A stretch of 64,000 nt of DNA from the NCBI RefSeq assembly GCF_013030265.1, contig NZ_WPZQ01000001.1, positions 62,001 through 126,000 on the forward strand, given 5' to 3'. This document shows, piece by piece, positions 32,421 through 41,968 of this stretch. The first letter of the stretch is position 1; each line of letters opens with the position of its first letter. The notes under the pieces were generated by a model. It was not told the origin of the DNA and ran no database searches. It saw only the letters and a program-made list of their open reading frames with translations. Origin of the DNA: Ruegeria arenilitoris. GTDB lineage: Bacteria > Pseudomonadota > Alphaproteobacteria > Rhodobacterales > Rhodobacteraceae. A program made the position numbers and the translations under genes.

Positions 32421-33137
32421 TCAGGCGCCGACGGCCATTCTGGTCTCATCGACTGTATTGTTCTGAGGATCGCGCAGAACGTAACCCCGACCCCACACCG
32501 TCTCGATATAGTTGTCGCCGCCCGTTGCATTACTGAGTTTCTTTCTCAGTTTGCAGATAAACACATCGATGATTTTCAGTTCAGGCTCATCCATGCCGCC
32601 GTACAGGTGGTTCAGGAACATTTCCTTAGTCAAAGTGGTGCCCTTGCGAAGGCTCAGAAGCTCCAGCATCTGGTATTCCTTACCGGTCAGATGAACGGTT
32701 TTACCCTCCACTTCAACGGTTTTGGCATCCAGATTTACTGCGACCCGACCTGTCTGAATGATCGATTGAGAATGTCCCTTGGACCGGCGAATGATGGCAT
32801 GGATCCTTGCAACAAGTTCTTCGCGATGGAACGGCTTGGTCAAATAGTCATCCGCCCCAAATCCGAAGCCTTTAATCTTGCTTTCGGTATCATCCGCTCC
32901 GGACAGGATCAGGATTGGTGTTTCGACACGAGAGATCCTGAGTTGGCGCAGAACCTCATGACCGTTCATGTCAGGCAGGTTGAGATCCAAAAGGATGAGG
33001 TCATAGTCATAGAGTTTGGCCAGATCTATGCCTTCTTCACCGAGGTCCGTCGCATAAACGTTCAGGTTGGCATGCGTCAGCATCAGCTCGATGCTTTTCG
33101 ACGTGGTCGGATCATCCTCGACAAGAAGTATGCGCAT
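32421..33137 (-). CDS. ctrA: Cell-cycle response regulator CtrA
   Basis: An OmpR-type DNA-binding response regulator of 238 residues. The receiver has acidic residues ED at 7-8 and phospho-acceptor Asp51 in [13 protein letters not shown], then K in DDYLTKPF. The winged helix has [33 protein letters not shown]. The near-perfect residue order matches CtrA, the ChpT-phosphorylated master regulator of motility, cell cycle and gene-transfer agents. It ends MAVGA and not in the Ala-Ala degron of Caulobacter CtrA. ATG 33137 has GGAG upstream. A CtrA-like site and a GANTC lie in its promoter region. Confidence 0.96.
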   Translation of the reverse strand: MRILLVEDDPTTSKSIELMLTHANLNVYATDLGEEGIDLAKLYDYDLILLDLNLPDMNGHEVLRQLRISRVETPILILSGADDTESKIKGFGFGADDYLTKPFHREELVARIHAIIRRSKGHSQSIIQTGRVAVNLDAKTVEVEGKTVHLTGKEYQMLELLSLRKGTTLTKEMFLNHLYGGMDEPELKIIDVFICKLRKKLSNATGGDNYIETVWGRGYVLRDPQNNTVDETRMAVGA

Positions 33138-33192
33138 AATCACTGCTCCAATTCGGGTCAAATATTCCAGTTCAAATTGAACCTGAACAAAA

Positions 33193-33220
33193 ATGGTTAA
33201 TCTGACGTTACCGTTGAATC
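33193..33220 (-). promoter_or_regulatory. CtrA-binding-like site and GANTC methylation site in front of ctrA
   Basis: The minus strand reads GTAA-CGTCAGA-TTAACCAT (33211-33193). This is the CtrA pattern TTAA-N7-TTAA with one mismatch in the first half and a perfect TTAACCAT in the second. GAATC (33216-33220) is a CcrM-type GANTC site 5 bases beyond it. Both lie in the 85-base gap between the sciP stop and the ctrA start. Confidence 0.55.
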
Positions 33221-33222
33221 AG

Positions 33223-33516
33223 TTATTCACTTTCTACCTTAGGTTGTCGATATTTTTTTATAGCCGTCACTTTCAACGCATCCACACCATGCTCTGCCAC
33301 GGCGGAAACCCAGGAATTAAACTCCTCTTCGCTGATGCCATATCGCTTTTTGGCATCGGACAGCGTTATTAACCCATACAAAACCCCGCGTACGACCACC
33401 ACTTTTCGCGAGGCAACCCAGCGTCGCGTGTCTGCAGGTGGCAGATCAGCACGCGTTAAAATCGTTCCATCAGGCAGGGTTACCGACCGTGGTCCTTCAA
33501 CTTTGTGCAAATACAT
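33223..33516 (-). CDS. sciP: CtrA inhibitor SciP (DUF1153)
   Basis: This 97-residue protein contains the SciP core GPRSVTLPDGTILTRADLPPADTRRWVASRKVVVVRGVLYGLI in overlapping blocks at about residues 8-50. A helix-turn-helix (LSDAKKRYGISEEEFNSWVSAVAEHG) follows. SciP binds CtrA or its promoters and blocks activation by CtrA in Caulobacter. It lies directly upstream of ctrA on the same strand, so activator and inhibitor may be co-expressed. Confidence 0.92.
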   Translation of the reverse strand: MYLHKVEGPRSVTLPDGTILTRADLPPADTRRWVASRKVVVVRGVLYGLITLSDAKKRYGISEEEFNSWVSAVAEHGVDALKVTAIKKYRQPKVESE

Positions 33517-33584
33517 CTTCTCAACCCTTTTCTTGCTGCGACAAAGCTGAACCCAGCCTACTTAATGCTGAGTGAAACCGCCCC

Positions 33585-33612
33585 TTGAGAGTGTGTAGAA
33601 TTTTCCTATATT
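33585..33612 (+). promoter_or_regulatory. Promoter of mnmA
   Basis: TTGAGA (33585-33590) and TATATT (33607-33612) are 16 bases apart, 34 bases before ATG 33647. Confidence 0.6.
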
Positions 33613-33646
33613 CTGCCGGTCTTTCTTAACCCTGACTGGAACCGCC

Positions 33647-34792
33647 ATGGCCCTCGATACCGAGACCCCGCTGAACTCACTTGGTTTTGCCAAACCGCCT
33701 TCGGAAACGCGGGTGGTTGTTGCCATGTCCGGTGGCGTGGACAGTTCGGTCGTTGCGGCCTACCTCGCGGATCAGGGGTATGACGTCGTGGGTGTAACTC
33801 TGCAACTTTATGATCACGGCGCTGCATTGGCCAAAAAAGGTGCATGCTGCGCAGGGATCGATATTCACGATGCACGTCGCGTCGCCGAAGAGCGCGGGTT
33901 CCCGCACTACGTTCTGGACTATGAGAACATCTTTAAAGATGCGGTGATTGATGAGTTCGCAGATAGCTATCTGGCTGGCGCGACACCTGTACCGTGTATC
34001 CGTTGCAATGAGCGTGTGAAGTTCAAGGATCTGCTGGAAACGGCAAAGGACCTAGATGCCGACTGTATGGCAACCGGCCACTACATTCAGCGCAAGATGG
34101 GAGAGAACGGGCCCGAGCTGCACAGCGCAGAGGATGCGAACAGGGATCAATCCTATTTTCTGTTCTCGACCACGCCAGAGCAGTTGGACTTCCTTCGCTT
34201 TCCGCTTGGCCACCTGCCCTCAAAGGACGCGACGCGTGAAATGGCTGCGCAGTATGGATTGGCGGTCGCAGATAAGCCTGACAGCCAGGACATCTGTTTT
34301 GTACCGAACGGCAATTATGCCAGTGTGATTGAAAAATTACGTCCAGGTGCAGCAGAACCGGGTGAGATCGTTCATGCGGACGGTCGGGTTCTGGCGCAAC
34401 ATAACGGTGTCATTCACTACACGATCGGTCAGCGTCGCGGTCTTGGCATCGGCGGCCTGAGCGAGCCTTTGTACGTGGTAAAGCTCGACGTCGACAAAAA
34501 GCAGGTTGTGGTTGGTCCGAAAGAGATGCTGGCCACCCGCACGGTTCCTGTCCGTGAGATTAACTGGCTGGGCGATGCGCCATTCATGTCTCAGAAAGAA
34601 TGGCATGTCTCGGTCAAGGTCCGCTCGACCCGGCCACCGCGCGAGGCAATCATTCGACCACTGTCGGACACTACTGCCGAAGTAGAGCTGTTTACGGCAG
34701 AAGAAGGCATTTCTCCCGGTCAGGCCTGTGTATTCTATGAATCCGAGGGCAGCCGCATCTTTGGCGGCGGGTGGATCTGGCGCGGTTATTAG
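33647..34792 (+). CDS. mnmA: tRNA-specific 2-thiouridylase MnmA
   Basis: MnmA puts sulfur on U34 of tRNA-Glu, -Gln and -Lys. The 381-residue protein has the PP-loop [18 protein letters not shown] at about 23-40. The catalytic Cys pair lies in [13 protein letters not shown] (about 112) and [11 protein letters not shown] (about 209), with QRRGLGIGG and a C-terminal beta-barrel. An N-terminal extension of about 20 residues is present. Its stop overlaps the convergent cadD-like stop by 4 bases. Confidence 0.97.
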   Translation: MALDTETPLNSLGFAKPPSETRVVVAMSGGVDSSVVAAYLADQGYDVVGVTLQLYDHGAALAKKGACCAGIDIHDARRVAEERGFPHYVLDYENIFKDAVIDEFADSYLAGATPVPCIRCNERVKFKDLLETAKDLDADCMATGHYIQRKMGENGPELHSAEDANRDQSYFLFSTTPEQLDFLRFPLGHLPSKDATREMAAQYGLAVADKPDSQDICFVPNGNYASVIEKLRPGAAEPGEIVHADGRVLAQHNGVIHYTIGQRRGLGIGGLSEPLYVVKLDVDKKQVVVGPKEMLATRTVPVREINWLGDAPFMSQKEWHVSVKVRSTRPPREAIIRPLSDTTAEVELFTAEEGISPGQACVFYESEGSRIFGGGWIWRGY

Positions 34793-35370
34793 ATCGCGTC
34801 AGTCCATGAGTTGCTGAGGATGTAGATCCCGGCGCAGATCATCACATAGGGCACCAGTTTCTCCAGCCGGCGGGCCAATCCGCCGGTCATGACCGGTGTT
34901 CGCGCGCCCAGAAAGCCCAAAAAAGCCAATCCTAAAGCAGCCAAGGACGCGCCAATCACGCCCGCTATCCGGAAACTCGGGGCGGAATCGGCGAGCAAAG
35001 GCGCAAGAACGGCGAATGTATCCATCGATAAGCTGATGAAAAGCATCATAGTCACCAGCGTTGATGCGCTGGATGATATGTGCGGGTCGGTTTCGGAGCC
35101 AGTGCCCCTGTACTGCCGTACTACTCCAAACAGCCCGAGGGTCAGAGGAAACACGCCCAGATATCCGGCCCAGTGAGGCACGACATCATCTACGCCCAAT
35201 GCAAGCAACAATGCGGCGCTGATCACGATAATCTGTGCCAGAAGAAATCCCGTTACAGCCCGACGCGGCCCGGATACCAGCATCAGGGCGAGCAAGGCCG
35301 CCAGATTGTCCAGATTGGTCAATATCTGAGCCATGAAAGCGGATGCAGCAAAAACCACGTGATCCAGCAT
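34789..35370 (-). CDS. CadD-like cadmium-resistance family membrane protein
   Basis: A 193-residue inner-membrane protein with five or six segments. The N-terminus [20 protein letters not shown] carries the T-N-x-D-N motif of the cadmium-resistance transporter (Cad) family and of LysE-superfamily relatives. A second acidic motif [16 protein letters not shown] occurs midway. Whether it moves cadmium or another ion is unknown. It is the last gene of the long lpx/bam transcription direction, its ATG sharing one base with the lpxB stop. Confidence 0.7.
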   Translation of the reverse strand: MLDHVVFAASAFMAQILTNLDNLAALLALMLVSGPRRAVTGFLLAQIIVISAALLLALGVDDVVPHWAGYLGVFPLTLGLFGVVRQYRGTGSETDPHISSSASTLVTMMLFISLSMDTFAVLAPLLADSAPSFRIAGVIGASLAALGLAFLGFLGARTPVMTGGLARRLEKLVPYVMICAGIYILSNSWTDAI

Positions 35371-36527
35371 CAGGCCCTCATTCGCTCAAGAACCGCCCGG
35401 GCTGCCCGCAGGCCTGGGGCTTCTCCGCCTCTTCCCAAGCGCTCCATAGTGACTGACATGGCATCGTATTGCTCGGTCGGGTTCTCAGAAACGTGTTTCA
35501 ATGCCGATGCGATCTTATCGGGTTGGCAATCATCCAGCAGACATTCCGGAACCGCACGTGTGTCTGATACGAGGTTGACCAGTGTTACGGTATCCAACTT
35601 GACCATGCGCTCGGCCATTTTTTGTGTCAGCCAGTTCAGCTTGTAGGCAATCACCATTGGTGTGTTCTGTGCTGCCAATTCCAACGAAACTGTGCCCGAC
35701 GCTGCAAGCGCCAGATCAGCCGCGCCGAAGGCCGCCCGTTTATGGGCCGTGGCCTGCGATGCGCTTACCTTTCGGGGGTCTAACACCAGCGCATTGCCAG
35801 GCCAGTTTGGCACGATCGAATTGATCAGATCTGTGGCTGGCCCGACAGTTGGAACAACAACCCGAAAATCTGGTCGCTCGGCCAGGAAAAGCTGCAGCGC
35901 CTCGCCGAAACACGGGGCCAGCCTTTCAATCTCGCCTTTGCGAGAGCCCGGCAAGGCCAGCAAAATCGGTGCATCCCCTAAATCAAATGTCTGACGGAAT
36001 GCCGAGATGTCCTGAGGGGTCGCTATTGGTTCGCTGGCGACGGGGTGACCAACAAAGTCGCATTCCATCCCAGCGCGTTCCATATAGGGCGGTTCAAACG
36101 GCAGCAGCGCCAGAACGTGGTCAATGACCTTCGCCATCTTATCCGCCCGTCCGGGCCGCCATGCCCAAACACTGGGCGCCACATAGTGAACTGTGCGGAT
36201 ATCACTACCAGACTTCACGATTTTGGCCACGCGCAATGAAAAATCAGGGCTATCGATCGTAATCAGTACATCTGGTTTCGTGTCCAATACAGCTTGCGCT
36301 GTCTCGGAAATGCGCTGTTTCAGGTGAAAGAACTTCGGCAACACCTCAACCAGTCCCATGACGCTGAGTTCTGACATGGGAAACCGGCTGACCAGTCCTT
36401 GCTCCTGCATCAGAGGGCCGCCAACGCCGTCAAACTGAACTTCGGGGACGAGGGTTTTCAAACCCTCCATCAATGCGCCACCCAACCGATCGCCCGAAGG
36501 TTCTCCGGCGACCAGAAAAACACGCAT
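35370..36527 (-). CDS. lpxB: Lipid-A-disaccharide synthase
   Basis: This GT19 glycosyltransferase condenses UDP-2,3-diacylglucosamine with lipid X in lipid A synthesis, at the inner face of the inner membrane. The 385-residue protein has FLVAGEPSGDRLGGALMEGL (residues 4-23), SVMGLVEVLPKFFHLK, TIDSPDFSLRVAK, HYVAPSVWAWRPGRADKM and LPGSRKGEIERLAP. It follows lpxI with a one-base overlap. The order fabZ-lpxA-lpxI-lpxB is usual in alphaproteobacteria. Confidence 0.97.
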   Translation of the reverse strand: MRVFLVAGEPSGDRLGGALMEGLKTLVPEVQFDGVGGPLMQEQGLVSRFPMSELSVMGLVEVLPKFFHLKQRISETAQAVLDTKPDVLITIDSPDFSLRVAKIVKSGSDIRTVHYVAPSVWAWRPGRADKMAKVIDHVLALLPFEPPYMERAGMECDFVGHPVASEPIATPQDISAFRQTFDLGDAPILLALPGSRKGEIERLAPCFGEALQLFLAERPDFRVVVPTVGPATDLINSIVPNWPGNALVLDPRKVSASQATAHKRAAFGAADLALAASGTVSLELAAQNTPMVIAYKLNWLTQKMAERMVKLDTVTLVNLVSDTRAVPECLLDDCQPDKIASALKHVSENPTEQYDAMSVTMERLGRGGEAPGLRAARAVLERMRA

Positions 36528-37321
36528 CAGACCGCCCGCTCGCGGACGAACAGGAACAGTCCCAGCCGGTCACATTCCTCGATTACACGCTCGCGTTCGA
36601 GAACAATGACGCCGCCCTTTTCGATGACGATACCTGTCAGGCCAGCCGCTACGGCTGCCGCGACAGTGTCCGGCCCGATCGCAGGCAGATCAGCACGTCT
36701 GTCCTGATCCGGCTTTGGGCCTTTGAACAGGATCCCTCCGCCCGCGTCTGGTCGCTGGGTCAAAGACTGCAGCATCCACGCAGTGCCAAAGATACCTTCA
36801 ACGGCCAGCGCCTGCCCTTTGAGAACAGCACAGGCCTGTCCGATGTCAGCAGCGCCCATATTGCGAAGAATACCGGCACCCCGATCGGCATCTGCAAGAT
36901 CAGCGTCCGATGGCTGCGCCTGTGTCAGGCACCCCAGCGGAGGCAGGATGTCCGGTGCAATCTCGTGGGCTGCGCGCACGTTAATGCCAGCATCCTCAAA
37001 AATGCCGATCACTGCGCGCAAGGCACCATCATCCCCTGACATCATGGCTTTCTGCAATATTGGAACCAATGGCATCGTAGCAGCATCGATGCGCTTTGGA
37101 TCAATTGCAGGGCGTCGTACTGCGCCTGCCATGCAGATTTCAGTCACTCCTCGGCTCTTCAGCTCTGAAACGAAACTGCCCAACTGCTCGAGAGGAAATT
37201 TAATCTCAGGAGCCAGGTTGTCGGGCAAAAACCCTTCCATGGAACAGATCAATGGGCGCTCGGCCAACCGAGCAATCAGTTCATCCGGCAACGCACCTGT
37301 TCCTGCGATCAGAGCCAGCAT
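36527..37321 (-). CDS. lpxI: UDP-2,3-diacylglucosamine diphosphatase LpxI
   Basis: LpxI (DUF1009) releases lipid X from UDP-2,3-diacylglucosamine and replaces LpxH in alphaproteobacteria. The 264-residue protein begins MLALIAGTGALPDELI. It carries MAGAVRRPAIDPKRID, GDDGALRAVIGIFEDAGINVRAAHEIAPDILPP and GRRADLPAIGPDTVAAAVAAGL split as DRRADLPAIGPDTV. It is 4 bases downstream of lpxA. Confidence 0.95.
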   Translation of the reverse strand: MLALIAGTGALPDELIARLAERPLICSMEGFLPDNLAPEIKFPLEQLGSFVSELKSRGVTEICMAGAVRRPAIDPKRIDAATMPLVPILQKAMMSGDDGALRAVIGIFEDAGINVRAAHEIAPDILPPLGCLTQAQPSDADLADADRGAGILRNMGAADIGQACAVLKGQALAVEGIFGTAWMLQSLTQRPDAGGGILFKGPKPDQDRRADLPAIGPDTVAAAVAAGLTGIVIEKGGVIVLERERVIEECDRLGLFLFVRERAV

Positions 37322-37325
37322 TTGC

Positions 37326-38108
37326 TTACTTCCTTGGTGTCAGGAAAGATCGGTCGGATTCGCCGGTCACAAAATCGACGATCCTCCGAACATATTCGCT
37401 GTCAGAATCGCCCAGTCGCTTGGCCCGGTCCATGAATGTACCATCGCCTTCTGACAACTCACGAAAGGCTGCACGCAGAGCCGAGATATCTTCTCGGGAA
37501 ACACCGCGTCGTTTCAGCCCTACAAGGTTCAGACCATCAAGCTCACCACGAGGTGCCTGTACCAGGCCGTAGGGAATGACGTCATTGGCGACCATCGTCA
37601 GTGCACCAATGATCGCGCCACGACCAACACGAACCCATTGATGCAGACCTGAAATGCCGCCGACGATCACGTCGTCTTCAACGACGCAATGCCCAGCTGC
37701 GCCGGCATGGTTCACCATGATGACCCGATTGCCGATCTGTACATCATGCGCGACGTGAACACCCGCCATCAGCAGGCAGTCATCGCCAATACGGGTTACA
37801 CCACCACCACCTTCGGTACCGGTGTTGATCGTCACATGTTCGCGGATGCGGTTTCGTTTGCCGATCTCAAGACGTGTATCTTCGCCGCCAAACTTCAAAT
37901 CCTGGGGGATCTCTCCAATGACCGAGAAGTTAAATATCACGGTGTCTTCACCCACCGAAGTGTCTCCGGTGACAACCACATGTGACTTCAGCTCGACCCG
38001 GTCACCCAGACTGACCTGCGCGCCGACATAGCAAAACGGCCCGATTACACAGTCCTGGCCGATCCGCGCGCCGTCTTCGATGATTGCGCTGGGATGAATA
38101 CCGCTCAT
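37326..38108 (-). CDS. lpxA: UDP-N-acetylglucosamine acyltransferase LpxA
   Basis: This enzyme performs the first lipid A step: 3-O-acylation of UDP-GlcNAc. The 260-residue protein has the left-handed beta-helix hexapeptide repeats from the N-terminus ([21 protein letters not shown]), the catalytic His in [18 protein letters not shown] (about residue 120), and the C-terminal helical domain. It overlaps fabZ by 4 bases. Confidence 0.97.
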   Translation of the reverse strand: MSGIHPSAIIEDGARIGQDCVIGPFCYVGAQVSLGDRVELKSHVVVTGDTSVGEDTVIFNFSVIGEIPQDLKFGGEDTRLEIGKRNRIREHVTINTGTEGGGGVTRIGDDCLLMAGVHVAHDVQIGNRVIMVNHAGAAGHCVVEDDVIVGGISGLHQWVRVGRGAIIGALTMVANDVIPYGLVQAPRGELDGLNLVGLKRRGVSREDISALRAAFRELSEGDGTFMDRAKRLGDSDSEYVRRIVDFVTGESDRSFLTPRK

Positions 38109-38578
38109 GTCGTCTTTTCCATGTCCCAGTCTACATAGGCTGAAAATTCGGCCTCGGCCGCCACTTCACCGTCTACGGTCGCCCGGCCACTGAATTTGAA
38201 GATCTTGCCGCCGATTTTACCACGAACGGTTTCCACATGCATTTCAAGTATATCGCCAGGCACAACCTTACGACGGAACTTACACTTGTCGATGTTCATG
38301 AAGTAGATCAGCAACTCGCTGTCGATGACGTCCATGCCGACACCCAGCATGACACCTGCTGTCTGAGCCATTGCCTCAACAATTGTTACACCCGGCATGA
38401 TTGGCGTGCCCGGAAAATGACCCTGAAAATGAGGTTCATTCATGGTGACGTTCTTAATGCCAACCGCAGACTTGTAGCCCGAGATATCCACCACCTTGTC
38501 GACCAGCAGAAACGGGTAGCGATGCGGCAGAATGCGCTGAATCAACTGAATGTCGGCACTCTTGGTTTCTGTGGTCAT
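38105..38578 (-). CDS. fabZ: 3-hydroxyacyl-ACP dehydratase FabZ
   Basis: FabZ dehydrates beta-hydroxyacyl-ACP in fatty acid elongation and competes with LpxA for hydroxyacyl-ACP. The 157-residue hotdog protein has [19 protein letters not shown] and the catalytic block [23 protein letters not shown], with His and the downstream Glu. ATG 38578 is the family start; upstream codons to 38644 are in the intergenic region. It lies 72 bases after the Skp-like gene. Confidence 0.97.
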   Translation of the reverse strand: MTTETKSADIQLIQRILPHRYPFLLVDKVVDISGYKSAVGIKNVTMNEPHFQGHFPGTPIMPGVTIVEAMAQTAGVMLGVGMDVIDSELLIYFMNIDKCKFRRKVVPGDILEMHVETVRGKIGGKIFKFSGRATVDGEVAAEAEFSAYVDWDMEKTT

Positions 38579-38650
38579 TGTGCAGATTTCCTGTTCTGGA
38601 TTTCTCGTTTTCGAGTGGTTAGCAATACCGCTGGATAAGAGCAAGACAGC

Positions 38651-39235
38651 CTATTGGCTGTCATTGTCTTCCAAACCGGTCCCGTCACCAATCGCGCTAT
38701 TTATCCTAGCGATAGCGGCATCCGTTATATCAGAAGCATCTGAGCTGAGAAAAACATTGGAACGCTCAATGATCATCGACGCACCGTATTCACGCAGAAG
38801 ATCAATGAGAACCGGTTGGACCAACTCAAAAAATCTGCCACGAGCTTCCTCGCTGCGTCGGGCCAATGCGTCCAGTTTTGCGCGCTGGCTATCTCTGTGT
38901 TGTTGCACTTTCCGGTCGAATGCTTCGGCCAATGGGCGAAACTCAGACGCTTCAATTTGTGCCCTTTTTTCGGTGAGTTCTTTTTCCTCATTGCTAAGTT
39001 CAGATACGATCCGTTCGTTTTCGGCAGCAAGCGATGCGCTTTCGGCTTCGATTTCTCCGAATACACGCTGTCCGAATGCGGATTCGGCGAACAGCCTTTC
39101 GCTAGAGATCGTCAGCACTCCGGATTCAGGAACACCCAATTGCTGAGCGAATGCCGGATTGGCAATTAACATCAGAAAAAAGACAAACAGGGCTCTAAGC
39201 GAGCCCTGTAGTATTTCCATCGGTACTTTGATCAT
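38651..39235 (-). CDS. Periplasmic chaperone OmpH/Skp family
   Basis: A 194-residue protein with a signal peptide (RALFVFFLMLIANPAFAQQ). A long charged coiled-coil region follows (AEIESASLAAENERIVSELSNEEKELTEKRAQIEASEF in part) and the Skp-like tail ILRE-type strand LLREYGASMIIERSNVFL. Skp holds unfolded outer-membrane proteins for the Bam complex. It is placed between bamA and fabZ, the usual place for skp. ATG 39235 is used; ATG 39220 is an alternative. Confidence 0.9.
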   Translation of the reverse strand: MIKVPMEILQGSLRALFVFFLMLIANPAFAQQLGVPESGVLTISSERLFAESAFGQRVFGEIEAESASLAAENERIVSELSNEEKELTEKRAQIEASEFRPLAEAFDRKVQQHRDSQRAKLDALARRSEEARGRFFELVQPVLIDLLREYGASMIIERSNVFLSSDASDITDAAIARINSAIGDGTGLEDNDSQ

Positions 39236-39240
39236 GGAAA

Positions 39241-41601
39241 TCAGAACTGTGCCTGAATGGTCAGGTCAAAGTTCTGCTCCTTGTCGAAATCTTCCTTCTT
39301 GAGAGCTTTGGAAAAGTTGAACCGCAAAGGCCCAAACGGTGTTTCCCAGAGTACCGATACCCCCACTACGTGTCGTATAGATCCGTTGGCACCAACAATC
39401 GTAGCACCAGCTGTGTTCACGTTGTCGATGTTGTAGAGGTTACCAACATCATAGAAAACGCCACCACGCAGACCCAGCTCTTCAGGCAGACCCAATGGGA
39501 AATCTGTCTCGAACCTTGCGACCCAGTAGTAGTTACCGCCAATCGCGTCATCCTGCCCGTTGGACAAATCTCGCGGGCCAAGACCAGCTGGCTCAAAACC
39601 ACGGAACGTACTGGGACCAAGCACGTAACGATCAATTGTCCGGCTGAAGTCATTTCCTCTCCAGTGCAATGCGCCTAGTTCTAAGCTCGCACGCAAGGTC
39701 ATTTCTTCATTCAAAACTCTGGTTTGGGCTATCGTTCGTGCGGATGTCTTGAAGTACTGGTTGTCACCTCCAAGCCCTGCGGCATCCACGCCGACTTCGA
39801 ACAGAACACCCGCATTTGGATTCAGACCACCCAAGCGGCTGTCATATACGTAGGTAAGCCCCAACGAACTGCTTACACGTTCACCTTGTGCAATTTCAGA
39901 AGTAATAACCGCTCCGTTTACTTCACCACTTTGCTGGGACATCTCACTGCGATCCCAGCCATAGCGAAGCCTCAATGCGGACAACTCGCCAATTGCATAG
40001 CTAAGCTGCGGCCTGAAGAATACCGATTTAGTATCATAGCTGGCGAAGCTGGAGTTGGTGCTGGTCAATCCCAGTCCCAAATCAAAGCGCAACTTACGAC
40101 CCAGCAGATATGGTTCGGTGAAGTTCAGGCTATACTCTTCAGCATCCTGTGCGGTCGAAAGATTGATACCAAGCGTTTGACCGCGACCCAAGAAGTTAGA
40201 TTCCTGCAATCCAATCGCAATACCAAAACCATCCGAGACCGAATAGCTACCGCCAAGGCTCAATGAGCCGGTTGGCTGTTCTTCGACATCGACATCGACG
40301 ATGACCTGACTCGGTGTTGTACCTTCGCGTGGTTCCACATCAGCGACCGCGAAGAAACCCAATGCCCGAATGCGTTCAGCACTCTGTCGTATCTCACGAG
40401 GATTGAATGGGTCACCTTCAACCGTATCGAACTGGCGTCGAATTACACGATCGAGTGTGGTTGTGTTGCCTTCAATATCAATGCGCTCAACAAAGATACG
40501 AGGGCCCTTGGTAAGAACGAATTGAACATCCAGAGTAAGATCGCGTTCGTTGCGTGTCACCCGGGGCTCGACGCGAAGAAAATCCACGCCTTGCTTGATT
40601 GCCAAACGTTCTTGCCGCGCGATTGAGTTCTCAACCAAGGTTGGAGAATACGTAACGCCCGGCTTGATCTTGAGCGCCGCTTGATATGCCGCAGCGTCCA
40701 CGCCCGGGATTTCACTGACAGTACTGATTTTGCCGAACTTGAATTTCTGCCCTTCGGTGATGTTCATAACCAGGAAGAAAGCATCTCGCTCACGTGTGAA
40801 CTCGACATTCGCGCTGTTCACTCGGAAGTCGACATAGCCACGAGACAAGTAGAAATCACGCAAGACCTGCTTATCAAACTCGATCCTATCCGCAATGAAG
40901 GTATCACCGCGCAAAAAGGTTCGAAGAATGTTTGCCTGCTTGGTCTCAAGTACGCGGCGCAGACGACGGTCAGAATAAGCACGGTTTCCAACAAAACTGA
41001 CGCGCTCAATCTCAATAGTGGTACCTTCGGAAACTTCGAATACGAGGTCGACGCGGTTTTCACTGCGCCGAATGATCCGCGGTATCACGGTGGCCGAAAC
41101 ACGGCCTTGGGCCGAGTAGATTTCAGCGATCAGGTCAGCATCTGTTTCCGCAACCTGAGGCGTAAAGACACGCCTTGGTTCGGAGGATATGGCATCAAGC
41201 AACAAATCGTCCTTTACGCGACGGTTACCTTCGATGCTGATCTGGTTGATTGTTGGGTACTCCTGCACATTGATAACCAATGTGCTCCCACGAGGTGTCA
41301 GCTCGACTGTTTCAAAAACGCCACTGTCAAGCAAACGCTGGTAAGCGTCGTTCAACTGGCCCGCTGTTACAGATTGACCAGGTGCGATTCCCGTTCTGGC
41401 AATGATTGTCGAACTTTCGATCCGCTGATTTCCATCAACCTGAAATGAACTGAAGCTATAGTTTTGCGCCTGTGCGGCTTGTGGCAAAACCAGTAAACTC
41501 ATTGCTGCAAAGAGGAAAAAAATCGTTAGTGTCTGCCACAAAATGTTGCCTTGCGGCTTTTGCATACCGCAGGATGTGCCCGCGCCTCTCCTGTAAGCCA
41601 T
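39241..41601 (-). CDS. bamA: Outer membrane protein assembly factor BamA
   Basis: BamA is the Omp85 core of the outer-membrane insertion machine. The 786-residue precursor has a signal peptide ending near AAQAQ (about residues 42-46). Five POTRA domains span about 47-445 (starting FSSFQVDGNQRIESSTII, NQISIEGNRRVKDDLLL, ERVSFVGNRAYSDRRLRR). A 16-strand barrel follows, with loop 6 containing the VRGF-type motif as TFRGFEPAGLGPRD, and terminal Phe (LTIQAQF). AGGTAGAG precedes ATG 41601. Confidence 0.97.
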   Translation of the reverse strand: MAYRRGAGTSCGMQKPQGNILWQTLTIFFLFAAMSLLVLPQAAQAQNYSFSSFQVDGNQRIESSTIIARTGIAPGQSVTAGQLNDAYQRLLDSGVFETVELTPRGSTLVINVQEYPTINQISIEGNRRVKDDLLLDAISSEPRRVFTPQVAETDADLIAEIYSAQGRVSATVIPRIIRRSENRVDLVFEVSEGTTIEIERVSFVGNRAYSDRRLRRVLETKQANILRTFLRGDTFIADRIEFDKQVLRDFYLSRGYVDFRVNSANVEFTRERDAFFLVMNITEGQKFKFGKISTVSEIPGVDAAAYQAALKIKPGVTYSPTLVENSIARQERLAIKQGVDFLRVEPRVTRNERDLTLDVQFVLTKGPRIFVERIDIEGNTTTLDRVIRRQFDTVEGDPFNPREIRQSAERIRALGFFAVADVEPREGTTPSQVIVDVDVEEQPTGSLSLGGSYSVSDGFGIAIGLQESNFLGRGQTLGINLSTAQDAEEYSLNFTEPYLLGRKLRFDLGLGLTSTNSSFASYDTKSVFFRPQLSYAIGELSALRLRYGWDRSEMSQQSGEVNGAVITSEIAQGERVSSSLGLTYVYDSRLGGLNPNAGVLFEVGVDAAGLGGDNQYFKTSARTIAQTRVLNEEMTLRASLELGALHWRGNDFSRTIDRYVLGPSTFRGFEPAGLGPRDLSNGQDDAIGGNYYWVARFETDFPLGLPEELGLRGGVFYDVGNLYNIDNVNTAGATIVGANGSIRHVVGVSVLWETPFGPLRFNFSKALKKEDFDKEQNFDLTIQAQF

Positions 41602-41730
41602 ATTTTTCTCTACCTAGAATTTTCGGACTTTAGAAGTTGAGTAACGGCATTGGCGCGCGTTGTCAAAAGACCAAACACAAACGCGACCCAATGGGCCGCG
41701 CGATGTAAATTTTCGATAGTGTGTGAAGAA

Positions 41731-41877
41731 TCAGAAACCCAAGACGATGGCGACCGTGGCAAGATACGCGCCAACCGTCAGAGCGAGCGCAGTGACCCCA
41801 AAGCTTAGTAAAACATCCCAATTCAGGACGAACAGGAAGCGAAATCCCTGATAAGATTTTTGCAGTGCCTTGGTCAT
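41731..41877 (-). CDS. 48-residue single-pass membrane protein between rseP and bamA
   Basis: Translation gives MTKALQKSYQGFRFLFVLNW followed by DVLLSFGVTALALTVGAYLA and TVAIVLGF: a basic N-terminal amphipathic part and one hydrophobic segment of about 23 residues. It is in the same direction as its neighbours and fits neatly between the rseP terminator and bamA. An in-frame ATG at 41895 would add MSGSGI, but it lies directly against the terminator hairpin. The ribosome site (GGATCCGG) is poor. The function is unknown; the location suggests an envelope role. Confidence 0.6.
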   Translation of the reverse strand: MTKALQKSYQGFRFLFVLNWDVLLSFGVTALALTVGAYLATVAIVLGF

Positions 41878-41895
41878 GATGCCGGATCCGGACAT

Positions 41896-41939
41896 AGAAA
41901 AATTGCCCCAATTCTATGAACTCGAATTAGGGCAATTTT
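41896..41939 (-). terminator. Terminator hairpin after rseP
   Basis: On the minus strand a 16-bp stem (41939-41924 with 41914-41899, one G-T pair) encloses a 9-base loop. The closing arm ends in AATTTTT, giving the U-tract. It lies 30 bases after the rseP stop and just before the 48-residue gene, so it would separate frr-uppS-cdsA-dxr-rseP from bamA and the lpx genes. Confidence 0.85.
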
Positions 41940-41968
41940 ACGGCTTTAAGGTGCCGCAGGTGTCACAT

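Noticed and set aside
34789..35370. Calling the membrane protein after lpxB a LysE-type amino-acid exporter
   Set aside because: The T-N-x-D-N motif and layout fit the cadmium-resistance (Cad) family better, though substrate remains unproven.
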